41,003 bases of DNA, taken from an uncultured Bacteroidales bacterium. GTDB taxonomy: Bacteria > Bacteroidota > Bacteroidia > Bacteroidales > UBA932. A model generated the notes under the pieces. That model was given only the letters and a program-made list of their open reading frames with translations. It was not told the DNA's origin and ran no database searches. The position numbers and the translations under genes were made by a program. Of the stretch, positions 1-9,337 are shown piece by piece. Positions within the stretch are counted from its first letter, which is position 1. Each line of letters begins with the position of its first letter. Where the stretch lies: positions 1 to 41,003 of the forward strand of contig URDD01000016.1 in NCBI GenBank assembly GCA_900546395.1. Reading direction: 5' to 3'.

Positions 1-1
1 C

Positions 2-1135
2 AGGACAGAAAGCACGGATTCCATTTATTTTTATAAGGCAGCCGCTGAAAGACTGGTGGCTGCCTTGCCGGCAGAATCGGCCGAGGTACAGGGGTACCGT
101 GAGACTATGGCCAAAATATTCCAGTCTATGGGACGTTACAGGGAAAGTCTGGAGCTGTGGAAACATCTCGAAAAAGTTTCGGAAACCAATTCCCAGGTGC
201 CTTCCGATATCCTCAGTCTTATGATAGCCCGTGACTATAAGGCTCTCGGACAGACGGAGAAGGCTTCCGAATATTATGAGAAGGCTTATCGTCTGGCGGA
301 CAGCCTTCACGCGGCAGATCTCGAGACCAGTCTTTCCGAGTTTTCAGTCAAGTATGAGACAGCCGAAAAGGAGCTGGAGATATCGAGACTGAATGAAGCG
401 CAGTCGTTGCAGAAGGCAAGGACACTCAAATGGGCCGTAATTGCAATAGCTGCTATTGCTGCTCTGGCTGTGTTTGTCCTGTCATATTTCTACCGCAGCA
501 GAAAACGGAAAAAGGAGGAGGAGCTGAGGGTCGCTAAAAGTTATATCGAAGGGCTGGAGCAGGAAAGAAGCAGGCTTGCAAAGGATCTGCACGACGGGGT
601 GTGCAACGACCTGCTCGGCATAGGACTTCAGCTGAAGTCATTGCCTCAGAATGAAGAATTGGATAGAATATGCAGCATTCTGGAGCAGACGAGGGCTGAG
701 GTCCGCGGTATTTCTCATGAACTGATACCGCCTAAGTTTCATAATGTTACATTGAAAGAAACAGTAGAGGCTTATACAGAGAGGTTCAGGCACTCTTCAG
801 AAATCAGGCTTGACTGTCTGTATGAAAACAAAGGTATGGAATGGGGTTCTCTGCCCGCTCATATCTCTTACGAAGTCTATCGTGTGATGCAGGAGATTCT
901 GTCAAATATTGTAAAGCACTCAGGGGCTACCTGGATTCGTATCAGGCTTTCCCTTGAGCCTGACAGAGTTATCCTGAAAATTTCAGATGATGGCAGGCAG
1001 TCCGAAGTCCAAGGCAGCGGCATTGGCTCAGAGACAGTAAGAGAGAGAACAACAGCTGTAGGAGGCCGTTTTACTGCCGAATCGGATGGAAACGGTCAGA
1101 TATTCACGTTTGAAGTGCCTCTCAGCAGCAAGTAG
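2..1135 (+). CDS. TPR-containing sensor histidine kinase, NarL/HisKA_3 type (5' end outside window)
   Basis: This is the C-terminal part of a two-component sensor kinase. The frame is open to the left edge, so the GTG at 56 is probably not the true start. Numbering from that GTG, residues 1-120 are helical and TPR-like with a coiled coil. One membrane helix spans about 125-146 and is followed by a basic stop-transfer stretch. A HisKA_3 dimerisation domain carries the likely phospho-acceptor His179 in LAKDLHDGVCNDLLG. A HATPase_c domain has the N box (ILSNIVKHSG, Asn284), DDG at 311-313 and GSGIG at 320-324. Such kinases phosphorylate LuxR/NarL-type regulators, and one follows 95 bp downstream. 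The TPRs probably sense something on the far side of the inner membrane; the ligand is unknown. Confidence 0.9.
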   Translation, partial: RTESTDSIYFYKAAAERLVAALPAESAEVQGYRETMAKIFQSMGRYRESLELWKHLEKVSETNSQVPSDILSLMIARDYKALGQTEKASEYYEKAYRLADSLHAADLETSLSEFSVKYETAEKELEISRLNEAQSLQKARTLKWAVIAIAAIAALAVFVLSYFYRSRKRKKEEELRVAKSYIEGLEQERSRLAKDLHDGVCNDLLGIGLQLKSLPQNEELDRICSILEQTRAEVRGISHELIPPKFHNVTLKETVEAYTERFRHSSEIRLDCLYENKGMEWGSLPAHISYEVYRVMQEILSNIVKHSGATWIRIRLSLEPDRVILKISDDGRQSEVQGSGIGSETVRERTTAVGGRFTAESDGNGQIFTFEVPLSSK

Positions 1136-1230
1136 CGTGACTGCGAAAATCATCATTTTCCGTGATGCAGGATATTTTGAAATTGTCTTATTTTGTACAT
1201 TGTTTTAATAGCTACGAAATAGGTGTGCCG

Positions 1231-1881
1231 ATGGATGATAACAAGCAAGTTCTGCTGGTGGATGACCATGATTTAGTGTTGCAAGGACTGAAAAGTATTA
1301 TAGAAACTTCCCTGCCTGAAATTAACCGGATATTTACAGCCTCTGACGGAAATGAAGCACTGCAGCTGGCAGGCAGACAGCGATTTGACCTGTATATACT
1401 CGATATGGAACTTCCTGATATGTCAGGAATGGATCTTATAGACGGTATTTGCGGACTAAATCCGGATGCAAGGATTATGGTCAATACTGTCCATGAAGAA
1501 GTCTGGTTTATCAAGGAGCTGATTATGAGGAGTGTATCCGGCATACTTTTCAAGTCTGTCGATTCATCTATGCTTATAGAGGCCGTGCGCAAAGTGTTGT
1601 GTGGAGAAAATTATTATTGTCCGTATGCTGAAAAAATAGCTCTTTCCCTGAGGCGTTCTTCGGACGGGCAGAAGGATGACCTTACACTCAGGGAACTGGA
1701 TGTGCTGAATGGCATTTCCGAAGGGAAAAGTACTGCAGAGATAGCAGACGATTTATGTGTTTCGGTCAATACGGTTGATACCCACAGAAGACATCTAATG
1801 GAAAAATTGGGCGCGAGAAATGCCGCGGATCTGATTATGACAGCTCTTTCCAAGGGGTTGATTGCTCTGCGTAAGTATTAA
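1231..1881 (+). CDS. LuxR/NarL-family response regulator
   Basis: A 216-residue response regulator made of a receiver domain and a C-terminal LuxR-type helix-turn-helix. Receiver landmarks are the acidic pair D11-D12, phospho-acceptor D58 in YILDMELPD, T86 and K108. The DNA-binding part (about 151-210) has the hallmark LTLRELDVLNGISEGKS and the recognition region SVNTVDTHRRHLMEKLG. An in-frame ATG at 1162 would add 23 residues (FVHCFNSYEIG and so on) that belong to no receiver fold, so I chose ATG 1231, where MDDNKQVLLVDDHD begins normally. It is the obvious partner of the kinase just upstream. Its targets cannot be read from sequence; the lipoprotein genes beginning 13 bp downstream are the simplest guess and may be co-transcribed. 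Confidence 0.93.
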   Translation: MDDNKQVLLVDDHDLVLQGLKSIIETSLPEINRIFTASDGNEALQLAGRQRFDLYILDMELPDMSGMDLIDGICGLNPDARIMVNTVHEEVWFIKELIMRSVSGILFKSVDSSMLIEAVRKVLCGENYYCPYAEKIALSLRRSSDGQKDDLTLRELDVLNGISEGKSTAEIADDLCVSVNTVDTHRRHLMEKLGARNAADLIMTALSKGLIALRKY

Positions 1882-1894
1882 ACACAATAATAAT

Positions 1895-3274
1895 ATGAGA
1901 AAGTTATTTCAAATCTTTTTTGCAGCTGTGCTATGCAGTCTGTCAGTTTTGTCCTGCACTGAAGATGGCAGCGGGAGTATCATCTATCAAGGACAGAAAG
2001 AATTAGTGTTTTCAGACGAGGGTGGAGTGCAGACCGTTCAGTTTGAGACTCCGGAGCTTTGGACTGCGTCAGTTACCAATACCGGCACTACTGGAGACAG
2101 TGATTGGGCCTTGATAGGAAGTACATCCGGAGAGGCCGGTGAAAGTACAGTCGAAATCACCGTAAAGCAGAATGGCGGTGATAAGGAAAGGACTGCGGCT
2201 CTTTCTGTTTTCTGCGGAGGTGATGTTCTTGTCGTATCTATTGTGCAGAGCGCTGCCGGTCAGGGCGGTGGAGATATTGAACCGGATGAGCCGGGCCATG
2301 ATTCTGGTTCAAAGGTATCCCGGATCGTCATTACGGAGGACGAGCACAAGGAAATATATGATTTGAAGTACGACAGCAAATATGTCTCTGAAATTAAAGC
2401 AAGTTCATTTGAAGACGGTATTGAGGACGGAAAACCGGAAGTGATGAAAGTCAGTAGGGAAAACGGCATCGTCAGAATGGAAAACAGATACTGGGATGAA
2501 GATTACGATAGATTTGAGACTGATTATGTGGAGATAACCCTCGATGACAAAGGCCGTGCAGTAAAGTATTCGCTGAAGGGAGCAGATGAATATAATTCAG
2601 GAGATTATGAATTTGCATACAACTCTGACGGTAAGTTGGCTCATTGTCAGGAAAAAGGCAGTAGTTTTCCTGAGAATGTCTTTATTTGGACTGGAGGAAA
2701 CCTGACAGAGGTAGAGATGAATGAGACTTATCCGACTACGCCGGGCAGCGGAGGAAGTCAGGATGCGCCGGATTACACCTCCAAGGAAGAGTTCAGATAT
2801 TCCGAATATAAGAACAATGCCAATCTCGACCTTAACTGGGTATTAAGTGGAGGATACGATACTGACTGGGCTATTGCAGGTATGCTGGATCTGTTGGGAG
2901 AGCGGTCTGCAAATTATGTCGTTCCTAAATCTTGGTTAGACTTAGACTATCCTCAAGGAGTGGGTAGAGAACCTATTCCTTATGACGGAGAATATACTTA
3001 TACTGTGACAGATGTATTTCCTGTTGAAGAGGAGACGGTGACAGATTATAAATTCAATGGTGACAATCTGACCGGTGCAAAGGCGTCTGTACCTGTCTAT
3101 AGGAAGGAAACTACATATAAAGTTTATCGTACGATCACTGATTATGAGCATTATATAGAGGGCTCTGATGGTCAGAAACTGTATTTTGAATATGATGAGA
3201 AAGTCATTTCCAAGACAGAAACATCCCGGGAAAAGATAGGTTCGGACGAAATCCTTTTTGAGTTTGAGTATTAG
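1895..3274 (+). CDS. lipoprotein with BACON-like domain and DUF4595-like region
   Basis: A predicted lipoprotein of 459 residues. The ATG at 1895 gives MRKLFQIFFAAVLC and a lipobox ending at Cys21 (LSVLSC); an upstream in-frame start at 1862 would spoil the signal peptide. Residues 35-120 look like a BACON domain: a beta-sandwich with STSGEAGESTVEITVK and ERTAALSVFCGG, the pattern of the Bacteroidetes-associated carbohydrate-binding family. The rest (about 150-459) is rich in short strands such as YEFAYNSDGKLAHCQ and LDLNWVLSGG, the style of DUF4595 lipoproteins, which recall YD/RHS-like repeats. It is probably anchored in the outer membrane. It sits 26 bp before a second DUF4595-like gene. 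Binding of glycans or mucin is a guess from the BACON family only. Confidence 0.8.
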   Translation: MRKLFQIFFAAVLCSLSVLSCTEDGSGSIIYQGQKELVFSDEGGVQTVQFETPELWTASVTNTGTTGDSDWALIGSTSGEAGESTVEITVKQNGGDKERTAALSVFCGGDVLVVSIVQSAAGQGGGDIEPDEPGHDSGSKVSRIVITEDEHKEIYDLKYDSKYVSEIKASSFEDGIEDGKPEVMKVSRENGIVRMENRYWDEDYDRFETDYVEITLDDKGRAVKYSLKGADEYNSGDYEFAYNSDGKLAHCQEKGSSFPENVFIWTGGNLTEVEMNETYPTTPGSGGSQDAPDYTSKEEFRYSEYKNNANLDLNWVLSGGYDTDWAIAGMLDLLGERSANYVVPKSWLDLDYPQGVGREPIPYDGEYTYTVTDVFPVEEETVTDYKFNGDNLTGAKASVPVYRKETTYKVYRTITDYEHYIEGSDGQKLYFEYDEKVISKTETSREKIGSDEILFEFEY

Positions 3275-3300
3275 AAGCAAATTAAAACTTTTGTGGCAAT

Positions 3301-4242
3301 ATGAAGAAATATCTGATGATGTTGGCGGCATTGGTACTGGCAGTATCAGGCTGTGAAGGAAATCTTGGGGATGATCAGGATGGCAACGGACAGAACGGAA
3401 GCGGACAAGTTGATAATAATGATGGGCAGGGTGGTGCCGAAAACAAGCCTTCTGCAGAAGGTAATTTAGTAGCCCGTATTGTTGAAGAGTACATTTATGA
3501 GGGCGAGGAAAATGTCGGAGTTTCGAGGAATATAATGGATTTTACATACGACGGGAACGGAAATGTTACCAAAATAACCTATGATGACGGAGGTGAAGGG
3601 CTTGAGGATGATATCTGGTATTATGAATTCAAATATGACAAGGATAAAATCATCTTGTCGGAAATCTATCCTTTTGATCCGGGTGAGAATTATGAGATGG
3701 AATTCAGACTTAACGGAGACGGAAACATCGAGTCGTTTGAAGGTATCTGGAGTGACGGCAAGGATGGAGTCGAGAAAGAATGGGGTACAGTAAGGTATGA
3801 TTCTGAAGGATATGTGATTTCAGGAGAGTATAATGAGACCGGACAGACTCAGGATGTTTGTTCAGCAGAGTGGAAAAACGGCAATCTTGTCAGAATAAAG
3901 GATGAGTTTGCGGGGGCAGATATGGAATATTCAAATCCTGACTTTACAAACAGTAAGGAAAAAATAAATTTGGATCTTGGCTGGATGATATCTGAAAGCG
4001 AGTCATATTATCTGTTCATTTCGGAAAGCTGCGGCATGATGGGAATGATTGGCCGCATGGGAGTCCGCAGCAGGCTGTATATGACAAAGGAATATGACAA
4101 GGCATCCTGGGGAAGTGATTCTGCCTATACCTATGAGTATGATAATCAGGGGCGTCCCGAGAAGGTCCATAAAGTCTGTGAGCCGCATTCAAATACTGGA
4201 GATAGAGTCAAGAAGACCACTTATACCATAACTTATAAGTAA
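3301..4242 (+). CDS. DUF4595-like lipoprotein
   Basis: A 313-residue lipoprotein with signal MKKYLMMLAALVLAVSGC and lipidated Cys18. A Gly/Asn/Asp-rich linker (about 20-55) precedes a beta-rich domain with repeating elements such as MDFTYDGNGNVTKITYDDGG, YEFKYDKDKI, VRYDSEGYVISGEY and YTYEYDNQGRPEKV. These are the YD-like strands of DUF4595 proteins. LDLGWMIS matches LDLNWVLS of the preceding gene, so the two are distant paralogues. The gene has no enzyme motif and its molecular role is unknown. It lies between the BACON-like and BspA-like lipoprotein genes and is probably co-transcribed with both. Confidence 0.78.
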   Translation: MKKYLMMLAALVLAVSGCEGNLGDDQDGNGQNGSGQVDNNDGQGGAENKPSAEGNLVARIVEEYIYEGEENVGVSRNIMDFTYDGNGNVTKITYDDGGEGLEDDIWYYEFKYDKDKIILSEIYPFDPGENYEMEFRLNGDGNIESFEGIWSDGKDGVEKEWGTVRYDSEGYVISGEYNETGQTQDVCSAEWKNGNLVRIKDEFAGADMEYSNPDFTNSKEKINLDLGWMISESESYYLFISESCGMMGMIGRMGVRSRLYMTKEYDKASWGSDSAYTYEYDNQGRPEKVHKVCEPHSNTGDRVKKTTYTITYK

Positions 4243-4285
4243 TATTTGAAGTAGTTTGAATTATTTGAAAAACTTGAGTCGGATT

Positions 4286-6307
4286 ATGAGAAGATGTTAT
4301 TCATTACTCGCCGGTCTGGTGCTTTTTATACCGCTCTTCAGTGCGTGTGATATCTTTTCCTCTGAGGAGGATGAAGATAAGGAAGATGATGATATTGAAG
4401 TGCCGGAGCCTTCTCTGACCTGGGACGGTAAGGATCCTTGGTTTGCCGGGCCGTCTGAGGTGGATGGAGCGTCATTTGATACTGACGCTCCGCAGCGTTT
4501 TGATGTCACTTCCAATGTGCTGAGCCTCCATCTCCAGGAAGTCGCACCTTCAGAGAGCAGTCTGTATTTCATACAATATCCTGAGGTAATGTCTGAGGGC
4601 GAAGACAATAAGTATGTGGAGTTTTTAGCTGAAGGCAACTATACTTTGGATGACAGACGGTCGGAGTTTGATGTACTGATGGATGTAGAAGGGAAGCCGC
4701 TGGGACACTTCGCTATGATTCAGAAAGGACTGGGTCTTGAGGCTGATTGCAAACCTTCGTCATCATCAGTTACTGTAGATTTCAAGGCCGGCAATGGAGT
4801 CAGTACCATAATATATGCACTGTCGGAAACAGCACAGGAATATCCTTATGATTTTCTTAAGGCTGAAGGAAAGAAGGTAAGTGTTTCAGGTTCGTATTCA
4901 GCTGAACTTACAGGCCTGGCGCATTCTTCAGACTATATATTGTACGCCGCTGTCCTGATTGAAGATTGGCTTGTAGAGAGGACATTGCTTGAAAAGAATG
5001 TTTCTACCGCGATTTCGTCCGATCCTAAGGACGCCTTGGTTTTCACGGTGAGTGCAAATCCTGCAAATGACTTTACAGTGCATCTTCCTTTGGATTTCCA
5101 GTATGAATCAGAAAGGAACTACACTATAGACTGGGGTGACGGAACCGTGGAGACAAATGGTGAGCCTAATCATAAGTACAATGTGACGGAGGCCGCCTTT
5201 TTCGATGTGAGGGTAAGCGGAAAAGTTACAGGACTCGATACGGACAATATGCCGTCATCCAGTAGAGGTAATACTGTTTTTGCAGTCAAACAATGGGGTA
5301 ATACAGGTCTGACCAAGGTGCAGCTCTGCGGCCTTTCCAGTCTGGAGTCAATCGCTCCTGATACGGAAGGCGCATTCAGCAAAATGCTTACTTTCGGTTC
5401 TTTTGACCAGTTCTCCATAGGCTCATTCGAGGATTGCACTTCATTGAAGGAAATTCCGGCGGATTTTTTCAAATATGCTGTGAATGTCACTGATTTCAAC
5501 AGGGCTTTCAACAATTGTACATCTCTTACATTGATTCCGGAGGGCCTTTTTGCAGAATGCCGGAATGTGAAAAATTTCGAAATGGTGTTTTATGAATGCA
5601 AATCTTTGAAAGAGATTCCTCCAAGGCTGTTTGAGAACAATACTGAAGTGACAGATTTCAGCTATGCTTTTTCCTACTGTGAAAGTCTGCGTGAAATACC
5701 GGCGACACTGTTTTTGAAAAATGGAAAGGCAGTAAATTTTACCGGTACTTTCAGGAACTGTAAATCGCTTGCAAGTATTCCGAAAGGCCTGCTGTCAGGC
5801 TGTCCTGAGGCATCTGTATTCGGTGAGAATTTCAAGACTTCCGATTTGACAGGTCTTTATCCGGACTATGTCTGCGGAATGTTCCAGGACTGCAAGTCTC
5901 TGACTGCCATTCCGGGAGATCTTTTGTCGTATTGTCCTGAGGCGATGGACGTTTCCGGTATCTTTGCCGGCTGCTCTTCTCTTGCCTCTGTTCCGAAAGG
6001 TCTTTTTGATGCAAATACCAATCTCAAATATGTCTCTGGAGCTTTCCAGTATTGCAGTGAGTTGAAAGAAGTGCCTGTATCACTTTTTGACTGCAACCAT
6101 AAGGTGGTGTTGTTCAGAAATACATTTGCAGGCTGTGTGGAGCTCAGAGGAGAGTCTCCTTATATGATGAAAGACGGAAAAAAGGTCCACCTCTATGAAA
6201 GGGAGGATTATAAATTTGATTTTCCTGAAATCTGGGACAGTGTCGGCTGCTTTGAAAATTGCCGGCTTCTGACTGACTATAATGACATAAGAGCCGGATG
6301 GCATTAA
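4286..6307 (+). CDS. BspA-type leucine-rich repeat surface lipoprotein
   Basis: A 673-residue lipoprotein. ATG 4286 starts MRRCYSLLAGLVLFIPLFSAC with lipidated Cys21; the longer frame begins at a TTG (4256) and is less likely. After Cys21 comes a very acidic stretch (SSEEDEDKEDDD), like the signals that send Bacteroidetes lipoproteins to the cell surface. An Ig/BACON-like region (about 40-150) and an FN3-like region (155-250) follow. A PKD-like domain has DWGDGTVE and HKY at 282-298. From about 380 to 660 there are 25-27-residue repeats of the form F..C.SL.EIP..LF, as in BspA/DUF285 leucine-rich proteins. BspA-like proteins bind host matrix or other bacteria, so adhesion is the likely role. 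It is the last gene of its cluster and is followed by a terminator. Confidence 0.85.
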   Translation: MRRCYSLLAGLVLFIPLFSACDIFSSEEDEDKEDDDIEVPEPSLTWDGKDPWFAGPSEVDGASFDTDAPQRFDVTSNVLSLHLQEVAPSESSLYFIQYPEVMSEGEDNKYVEFLAEGNYTLDDRRSEFDVLMDVEGKPLGHFAMIQKGLGLEADCKPSSSSVTVDFKAGNGVSTIIYALSETAQEYPYDFLKAEGKKVSVSGSYSAELTGLAHSSDYILYAAVLIEDWLVERTLLEKNVSTAISSDPKDALVFTVSANPANDFTVHLPLDFQYESERNYTIDWGDGTVETNGEPNHKYNVTEAAFFDVRVSGKVTGLDTDNMPSSSRGNTVFAVKQWGNTGLTKVQLCGLSSLESIAPDTEGAFSKMLTFGSFDQFSIGSFEDCTSLKEIPADFFKYAVNVTDFNRAFNNCTSLTLIPEGLFAECRNVKNFEMVFYECKSLKEIPPRLFENNTEVTDFSYAFSYCESLREIPATLFLKNGKAVNFTGTFRNCKSLASIPKGLLSGCPEASVFGENFKTSDLTGLYPDYVCGMFQDCKSLTAIPGDLLSYCPEAMDVSGIFAGCSSLASVPKGLFDANTNLKYVSGAFQYCSELKEVPVSLFDCNHKVVLFRNTFAGCVELRGESPYMMKDGKKVHLYEREDYKFDFPEIWDSVGCFENCRLLTDYNDIRAGWH

Positions 6308-6360
6308 TGAATACATTGCCTGAAGCTGATTAGGGCAATATATACCGCATATAAGTTATT

Positions 6361-6402
6361 AAAGCTGCCACAATACACATAATTTGGGATTGTGGCAGCT
6401 TT
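6361..6402 (+). terminator. rho-independent terminator after the BspA-like gene
   Basis: Perfect 14-bp arms (AAAGCTGCCACAAT at 6361-6374 and its complement at 6389-6402) enclose a 14-nt loop, and a T-rich tail (CTTTTCTTT) follows. It lies 53 bp after the stop of the leucine-rich lipoprotein and separates that cluster from the TonB-receptor operon. Confidence 0.85.
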
Positions 6403-6420
6403 CTTTTCTTTGAATCTTTG
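6389..6420 (+). promoter_or_regulatory. possible promoter of the TonB-receptor operon
   Basis: A degenerate Bacteroidetes -7 box (AATCTTTG, 6413-6420, consensus TAnnTTTG) lies 46 bp before the receptor ATG. ATTG at 6389-6392 is a weak -33 candidate with 20-bp spacing. It lies inside the right arm of the preceding terminator. Both elements are off consensus, so this is tentative; it could suit a regulated promoter. Confidence 0.3.
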
Positions 6421-6466
6421 CACTCGCTTTCTGCATAAGGAAAATATACATTGGGAAAGAATTATA

Positions 6467-9313
6467 ATGCAAAGATTTTTGAAGGTAATAACAGCAGCGA
6501 TGGCGCTCGCATTTTCCGGTGCGTCATATGCCCAGTCTGACAGGACATATACTATATCGGGAACAATAAGGGAAGCCGCTACGGGAGAACCTGTGATTAT
6601 GGCTTCGTTTGCCGTAAACAATTCTATAGGGACGGTTACTGACAATAACGGATATTTCAGGATTTCAGGACTGAAAAAAGGGACATTGACCTATACGGTA
6701 TCTTCGTTGGGGTTTGCATCTGAGACAGGGGTTCTGGAACTGAATTCAGATATCAAGGACTTTGACATAAGACTTGAACTTCTGAGTCTCGGCCTTGATG
6801 AAGTGGTAGTTACGGCAGAATCCAGGGCAGCGGGTTCGGTATCTAAAATAGGGGAGGATGCTATAAGGCATATTCAGCCTATGAGCGTTACGGATATGTT
6901 TCAGCTCATTCTCGGCAACCTTTCTTCAAATCCTGTTCTTTCATCTGCCGGTCAGGCTTCAATAAGGGAGATAACTCCAAATCCAGGCAACTCTATGGGG
7001 GCTTCGGTCGTAATGGACGGTGCACCTTTGTCCAATGACAGCAATCTTCAGACATTGTCTTCAAGTTATTCGGGTGTGAATGTGACACAGACTCTTAACG
7101 GACTGGGTGATCAGAGCACTACAGGTAAAGGAGTGGATCTTAGAACAGTCTCTCCGGACAATATCGAGTCTATGGAAGTAATCCGCGGGATACCTTCGGC
7201 AGAGTACGGAAACCTTACTTCAGGAGTGGTAATCCTTAAAACCAAGTCAGGAGTAACTCCATACCAGCTGAAATTCAAGGCAGATCCTTTTTCCAGGATG
7301 GTCTATGCCGGGAAAGGGTTTGCACTTAAAAGGGGTGATGCTGTAAATGCAGGTATCGACTGGACTCAGTCATTCAGTGATCCCAGAAAAAGATATCTCG
7401 GATTTGAAAGAGTTACGGCTACTCTTGGATATTCATCGAACTTTCATGTGTCCGGACGCCAGATGCAGTTCAGGGTGAACGGTTCGTTCTATACAAACGT
7501 CAATACGAGTAAGACAGACCCCCAGATGCAGGCTACCGGAAGTACTTACAGTAGCAGGAATACAGGGCTGAGACTTAATTTCGAGGGCAGCTGGAAAATC
7601 AGCGGCAAGGTACTTACAGTGTTGGACTACAATATTATGGCCTCGCAGAGCTTCCAGACAGACAGCATGCACGATTTTATAGCTTCTGCATCTGGGGCCG
7701 TTACGAATACGATGATTCCCGGAGTGGCAGAGGGGGTATTTCTGCCGGGCTCATATTATTCGGATTATGAGATAGACGGCAAGCCGTTCAATGTCTATGT
7801 CCAGCTGAAAGCCGGAAAGCTGTTCCAGTTCGGGAATAAAGGTTATGACAATATAAAGGCAGGGCTCAACTGGCAGTATGAGCAAAACTTCGGCAGGGGG
7901 CTTATCTTTGATATAAACCTTCCTCCGCAGAATACGACCAGCCAGGCTTTGAGACCGCGGTCATTCTGGGATATACCGGCTCTGAACAACCTGTCGGCAT
8001 TTGTGGAAAACAAACTTGATGCTGATATAGGAAATACAGGGCTTATGCTTGTCACGGGAGTGAGGTTTACTAATATGTTTCTGGACCAGAGGGCCGGACG
8101 CAAGAATATATTCGTGAGCGAGCCCAGACTTAATCTTGAATATACATTTCTGGATGTGGAGGATATGCGTATTTCAGTCAGCGGAGGATGGGGCCTGTCG
8201 TACAAGACACCTTCACTTCTGTATCTCTATCCTGATGATGCATATTTCGACAGGGTGAGCCTTCTGAAAAAGTCAGAGAATGAAACAGGATCACTTTCAC
8301 TGATGACAACCGATATCCTTTCTGACCTTGCAAACAGCAGTCTGAAGCCTGCGCGAAGCAACAAGGTGGAGGCAGGGTTGAATTTCAGATTCTTTGGTGT
8401 AAAAGGCAATGTTAACTGGTTCAAGGAATTGCATACGGATGAATTTGGCTTTTCCTCCATTCCCCACTTTATGCATTACAATACCTTTTCCGTACCTTCC
8501 GGTGCTACGGACCTGAAATATGAAAACGGGAAAGTATGGTTTACGGATGCAGAAGGAGTAAGGCATACTGCACAGGCTGCTGACGAGACATATATAGCCA
8601 CTTATCTTTCACCTGTAAATAAAGGTCGTACGGAAAAGCAGGGAGTCGAATACAGTATTGATCTGGGAACGTGGAAAGCATTGAGGACATCTCTTGTCCT
8701 TGACGGGGCGTGGTTTCATATAATGAGGTACAATACGGAAAACTATTATTCGAAAGTCAATGAAACATACGGGTTCATCAAGTATATGCCCTCCGGAAAC
8801 GGTTCAATAGAAACGAGGTTCAATACCAACTTCAGGTTCATTACCCACATACCTTCATTGAAACTCGTGTTTTCCACTACAGTACAGGCAGTCTGGTATG
8901 AGAGCTATCAGGAAATATGGAAGGACAAAGACGGCGCTGACAGATTCTTTCTTGGCGAAGATGGAAAATTTCTGAATGTCGTGCCTCTCGGGTTTAAAGA
9001 CAAGTCAGGACAATATTACAGTTGGAAACCTGAATATACAGGCAAGCCTGAGTATTCCGAAATGGTGACAAAGAGACTGTTGCCAAGCTATGACAAGGAA
9101 GTCTTCAAGCCCTGGGTGATGGTGAATTTCAGATTGACCAAAGAAATAGGCAAGGTGCTGGAGGTGTCATTTACTGCCAATAACTTTACTAATTCGTCAC
9201 GCTGGCACAAGTATGCAACCAAGGCCGGATACAGGCAGATATATCCTGACATGTACTTCGGAGCGGAACTTAAAATCAATATAGGAAAATTCATGGGCAT
9301 TAAGAACCGGTAG
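6467..9313 (+). CDS. TonB-dependent outer-membrane receptor
   Basis: A 948-residue TonB-dependent transporter. ATG 6467 gives a standard signal peptide (MQRFLKVITAAMALAFSGASYAQ); a start at 6392 would add 25 residues ahead of it. Residues about 28-110 form a carboxypeptidase-regulatory-like domain (ISGTIREAATGEPVIMASF, TVTDNNGYFRISGL). DEVVVTAE at about 115-122 is the TonB-box-like segment. The plug (about 130-265) ends in IESMEVIRGIPSAEYGNLTSG, and the remainder is a 22-strand-type barrel. No SusD gene is adjacent, so this is not a classic SusCD glycan system. It heads a run with DUF4876, DUF6850, two cysteine proteases and a HmuY-like lipoprotein, which suggests uptake of a cargo released from proteins. 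The substrate cannot be read directly. Confidence 0.93.
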   Translation: MQRFLKVITAAMALAFSGASYAQSDRTYTISGTIREAATGEPVIMASFAVNNSIGTVTDNNGYFRISGLKKGTLTYTVSSLGFASETGVLELNSDIKDFDIRLELLSLGLDEVVVTAESRAAGSVSKIGEDAIRHIQPMSVTDMFQLILGNLSSNPVLSSAGQASIREITPNPGNSMGASVVMDGAPLSNDSNLQTLSSSYSGVNVTQTLNGLGDQSTTGKGVDLRTVSPDNIESMEVIRGIPSAEYGNLTSGVVILKTKSGVTPYQLKFKADPFSRMVYAGKGFALKRGDAVNAGIDWTQSFSDPRKRYLGFERVTATLGYSSNFHVSGRQMQFRVNGSFYTNVNTSKTDPQMQATGSTYSSRNTGLRLNFEGSWKISGKVLTVLDYNIMASQSFQTDSMHDFIASASGAVTNTMIPGVAEGVFLPGSYYSDYEIDGKPFNVYVQLKAGKLFQFGNKGYDNIKAGLNWQYEQNFGRGLIFDINLPPQNTTSQALRPRSFWDIPALNNLSAFVENKLDADIGNTGLMLVTGVRFTNMFLDQRAGRKNIFVSEPRLNLEYTFLDVEDMRISVSGGWGLSYKTPSLLYLYPDDAYFDRVSLLKKSENETGSLSLMTTDILSDLANSSLKPARSNKVEAGLNFRFFGVKGNVNWFKELHTDEFGFSSIPHFMHYNTFSVPSGATDLKYENGKVWFTDAEGVRHTAQAADETYIATYLSPVNKGRTEKQGVEYSIDLGTWKALRTSLVLDGAWFHIMRYNTENYYSKVNETYGFIKYMPSGNGSIETRFNTNFRFITHIPSLKLVFSTTVQAVWYESYQEIWKDKDGADRFFLGEDGKFLNVVPLGFKDKSGQYYSWKPEYTGKPEYSEMVTKRLLPSYDKEVFKPWVMVNFRLTKEIGKVLEVSFTANNFTNSSRWHKYATKAGYRQIYPDMYFGAELKINIGKFMGIKNR

Positions 9314-9337
9314 AAAATTATTAATCAAAATATTATT

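Noticed and set aside
1176..1195. Promoter before the response regulator (TTTG 1176, TATTTTG 1189)
   Set aside because: The -7 candidate is one T short of consensus and the -33 candidate is only 9 bp away, so spacing does not fit.
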